This document shows, in pieces, positions 62,501 to 64,000 of a stretch of DNA of 64,000 nt. The DNA is taken from the NCBI RefSeq assembly GCF_963678635.1, contig NC_087063.1:28203407-28267406 (forward strand). Reading direction: 5' to 3'. The position numbers were made by a program, and so were the translations under genes. The stretch comes from Symsagittifera roscoffensis (Eukaryota > Xenacoelomorpha > Acoela > Convolutidae). The notes under the pieces were generated by a model. It was given only the letters and a program-made list of their open reading frames with translations, did not search any database and was not told the DNA's origin. Position 1 is the stretch's first letter, and every line of letters begins with the position of its first letter.

Positions 62501-63327
62501 ATTTCTAAGGTTGCTCCAGTCAGAGTGCGGTCACTCCTTTTGGATTTATAACCGGTTGACTTTATCCCCGCCATGAGAATGGGTGGCACCATCGCTATAT
62601 CAGTTAACATTCTATCTGTGCCAGACAATTGATAATCACCTTGCCCCAAATCCATGACCTCCTCAACTCGTTTCCTCTTCGCTGAGTTACCAGCTTTCAT
62701 CGACATTTCTGAATCCACCTTCGTCTTTCCAACTCTCCTAGGCATCACTCTGCTGCCTAACTTCATTTTCATTGCATTGATTTTATCAATCACCATTTTT
62801 GATCGCATCGTCCCTCTCCTGGTTCTTGACAGATACACCACCTCTCCTTCATCGTCCTGCGGTGTCATCTTGATGGGAGAATTCGCTTCACTCTCATCAG
62901 TGGCTGAGTCGATCAACAACTCACTCAGTCTCCCTTCACACTCATCAAGCTTGTCCAGTACTTCTCTCATCAAGGGTTGGTTGAGACCCGTTTTCAGAAT
63001 AGATTGGGTCCCATAGCTTTGAACCACGGTCCAGACTTCTTCCATAAACGCCACTCTGTCCAGCTTGCATCCCGTCCTACTCTCGTGGTCTCGGTGATGA
63101 ACTTCCCATTCTTCTTCGGGCAGCGTTCCCAAGAAAGGTACTCTGGCTGAGGCCTCTATTCTTCTCCTCCGAGGTGATTCCATGAGGATTCTCTGGTCAT
63201 TATTTCTTGAATTGCCAGGAGAGCTGCTCTCCGGCAAATTTCGTTTCATTTCCATAAAGGCTGACGGAGGCTCCAGTGTCAGAGATGCCTTCATCCGCTG
63301 GCTCAGTCGTTTCCAATGTATCTGCAT
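59566..63327 (-). CDS. ORF2b, uninterrupted, unit 1
   Basis: About 1253 codons from the first ATG, the only ORF2b in the window that reads through to the natural end, because codon TAT (Tyr, in ENNRYEALT) replaces the TAG of units 2 and 3. It carries the SGNH3-like segment (PITIVIVGVIMATRWLEAHV) followed without a break by the basic helical C-terminus. The N-terminus is still the frameshifted one made by the 3.54-kb deletion. The function is unknown. Its env position suggests a role in particle assembly or cell interaction, but nothing in the sequence shows that. Confidence 0.65.
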   Translation of the reverse strand: MQIHWKRLSQRMKASLTLEPPSAFMEMKRNLPESSSPGNSRNNDQRILMESPRRRRIEASARVPFLGTLPEEEWEVHHRDHESRTGCKLDRVAFMEEVWTVVQSYGTQSILKTGLNQPLMREVLDKLDECEGRLSELLIDSATDESEANSPIKMTPQDDEGEVVYLSRTRRGTMRSKMVIDKINAMKMKLGSRVMPRRVGKTKVDSEMSMKAGNSAKRKRVEEVMDLGQGDYQLSGTDRMLTDIAMVPPILMAGIKSTGYKSKRSDRTLTGATLEMEILSQCGESKMKDFKPSPMNHGKGSVAGQLTPVEYNRLTVSETVSIDEPTGGYMEMLEYRNSARGYVMALEDEKAMEGYLETMLQGTTLMQKAYGTLASSDIQAETIEQLVSLPWKAVVLRYFEEEMRTTPKIHALVAVPYVRTELQLRFAWCMMGLTREEYDSEERKRSKEEKVFLMTNLRDLIVQEGAAVACAKRRDALCFIRFLIEQISVPASNTCVKMLKEGDEQTKALFLLALLDMQQSKPMRVNMKEPEELEPMKKIGEIRRFSNKELRLTKESMGALPKSSEYCGPIKKKSYSYVSGIIGIAYNPFLSEDIRDCFFDYEQAVLLRFWTSRIVTIKSVNNPQAKLGLVLEEEVTAPSVPKSDKRVEFGLGFSDELLRTSLMTVWELMRPSWCPSPNADSILRATQNVQRELNADCNLRDLNIIYNVMITASKSNGEDKVELPGWGPEDWVKLGSCLAEVCGLEGHVCGSLDCVKTLEKQHKQLTVLFGNVVMKARTETELIADCHGGTDVNLVTALGFYSMFGSLESLLNLEQKHEMVTAISVEVFPGILQTEQKYIGKWREAIETEKNIRHSETYCRPSGARYLVGSTLAPMCKSRYRVQFVAVDVKSTRTIVDQAFSVPKCVRLARMSEKSYELLCKMISAVPERTKEELESILGKKFMGYVSGNFSDFERQKQRGSTVTDYNAVDENDEVHRVMMEVEPLLEASGKRNWRSIMLTHDEFPCHCLLQTWWYPKRSNLMLIWDSGELLSMGLSDSSQPITIVIVGVIMATRWLEAHVRENNRYEALTREQLRKLDCLKDLDLFETMCKILNIPMEVKKIWARKRLMPWFRANMTAWLYEYAKKHMSKHGRVYSEYQLDIGAGAFKRALVTHRNAVTTAVKRISRTSERCGKEKAEMLKEDLERNVTLCLHNSFCRNRESNVDPLPCCKQRMEEQKCWRTASSSVRIANDVLQDTETESAESVSQEEEMEH

Positions 63328-63338
63328 TGTTCTCAAGA

Positions 63339-63986
63339 TCACTGAAGATATTGAAATCCAGGCTGGTTGTTCCTCCTGTCGATGTTATTCCACCTGACGA
63401 CTCCCTCGTTATGCCTTCTTCCTGATGCTGTCAGGCTTCTCGCGTTCATTGGCACAGTGCAAACGGTCAGTACCGCGCAATTGAATTTCTGCCAGAGGGT
63501 AGTAAACAAACACACCATCATTGACTCCCATAGTGCTTCCTGCTCATCTGAACCTCTGGAGATGTCATTCGTCCCAACTAAGATCATCTCATTGGGGATC
63601 CTCCCTGGATTCATCAGTTCCACCATTCGATATAACTGGGCTATCGTCGCGCCTCCAAAGGCCATCACCGTGGTGACCCACGAGGTCCTCAAATTCGACA
63701 GCACTCTGACCAAGCTGTCTCCCAGTATCAGATGAGATGTCCCGAGTGGTGGTTGCTGCAGGTTAACAGCCGGGCTCCAAGTAGCTCGATTGAAGCAGGC
63801 CCTCGGATCTGTCTCCGGAACTCCCGTGAAATTATATTTCAATTGATTATTCTTTTGCACGTCTATTATGCGAGACACTTTCTTCGCTGGCATCTTCCGT
63901 ACTTTCCTCTCTGGGATTCTCGAGCTCCCCATGAGTGGTGTCACGTCACTTATCCCCTGTCTGATCACGGTCTGGGAGAGTCGCAC
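63339..63986 (-). CDS. ORF2a C-terminal part, unit 1
   Basis: The visible 215 codons hold SGNH blocks I and III and the same deletion tail. The frame is open through the right window edge, so the start shown is an internal codon, and the true start should lie about 0.9 kb further right. Confidence 0.7.
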   Translation of the reverse strand: MRLSQTVIRQGISDVTPLMGSSRIPERKVRKMPAKKVSRIIDVQKNNQLKYNFTGVPETDPRACFNRATWSPAVNLQQPPLGTSHLILGDSLVRVLSNLRTSWVTTVMAFGGATIAQLYRMVELMNPGRIPNEMILVGTNDISRGSDEQEALWESMMVCLFTTLWQKFNCAVLTVCTVPMNARSLTASGRRHNEGVVRWNNIDRRNNQPGFQYLQ

Positions 63987-64000
63987 TTTGCCCGTATCGT

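Larger units (their letters stand above)
59467..64000 (-). mobile_element. Unit 1 of the retroelement array (3' part only)
   Basis: Only ORF2 of this unit lies in the window; gag and pol would lie to the right of 64000. It is nearly identical to units 2 and 3, but its ORF2b is not interrupted, because the TAG found in those units is TAT here. Confidence 0.85.

Noticed and set aside
59566-63327. Uninterrupted 1253-codon ORF2b as a host gene
   Set aside because: The same sequence recurs in units 2, 3 and 4 at the same place in the retroelement, and its first codons are a frameshift by-product of a deletion.
1-64000. Many plus-strand frames of 60-236 codons
   Set aside because: They lie opposite gag, pol or ORF2 frames, are rich in Ser/Leu/Pro as expected of antisense readings, and show no domain motifs.

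Overview
The window is eukaryotic repeat DNA, most likely from an invertebrate animal; the sequence does not let me name the taxon. I see no host gene. All 64 kb lies inside a head-to-tail array of one giant Ty3/gypsy-type LTR retroelement, with every unit read on the minus strand. Equivalent points recur about every 19.25 kb (the 891-codon gag frames start at 53633 and 34367; the large post-pol frames at 63342, 44090 and 24825). The step to the leftmost gag (15779) is 18.59 kb because the LTR region there has lost about 0.66 kb.

Minus-strand layout, right to left: unit 1 (64000-59467, 5' part outside the window), LTR-type non-coding region (59466-53780), unit 2 (53779-40215), LTR-type region (40214-34514), unit 3 (34513-20950), LTR-type region (20949-15926), unit 4 (15925-1, 3' end outside the window). 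A full unit reads gag (coiled coil, capsid-like region, two CCHC knuckles), retropepsin, reverse transcriptase, RNase H, acidic linker, integrase (HHCC, DDE, GPF module) and a long acidic extension ending in an OARD1/TARG1-like macro domain. A spacer of about 0.4 kb follows, then a second gene in the env position. That gene (ORF2) has no signal peptide or membrane anchor. It has a coiled coil followed by an SGNH/GDSL hydrolase domain and a very long C-terminal part with two further SGNH-like segments. I estimate an undamaged ORF2 at about 2,950 codons and a full unit near 24 kb.

Unit 4 keeps the fullest layout: RT with YVDD, integrase with D,D,E, and the complete SGNH Ser/Asp/His set. It is broken by many frameshifts and stops, and its pol-ORF2 spacer is scrambled. 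Units 1-3 are a younger, nearly identical family. Units 2 and 3 share a 1.23-kb in-frame deletion of RT, a stop at the glycine of the protease DTG, a lost zinc-knuckle cysteine and a 13-bp integrase deletion that removes the catalytic Glu. Units 1-3 share a 3.54-kb deletion in ORF2. No unit visible here could move by itself, so the array looks like expansion of a dead, internally deleted copy by unequal exchange or as a passenger.

The 5.0-5.8 kb LTR-type regions carry their own structure: a polypurine tract at the ORF2-side edge, a TATA-like box, a cluster of about a dozen ACCCCTCCGGATT-type motifs, a foldback element with arms of about 200 bp, and a 0.92-kb internal duplication.
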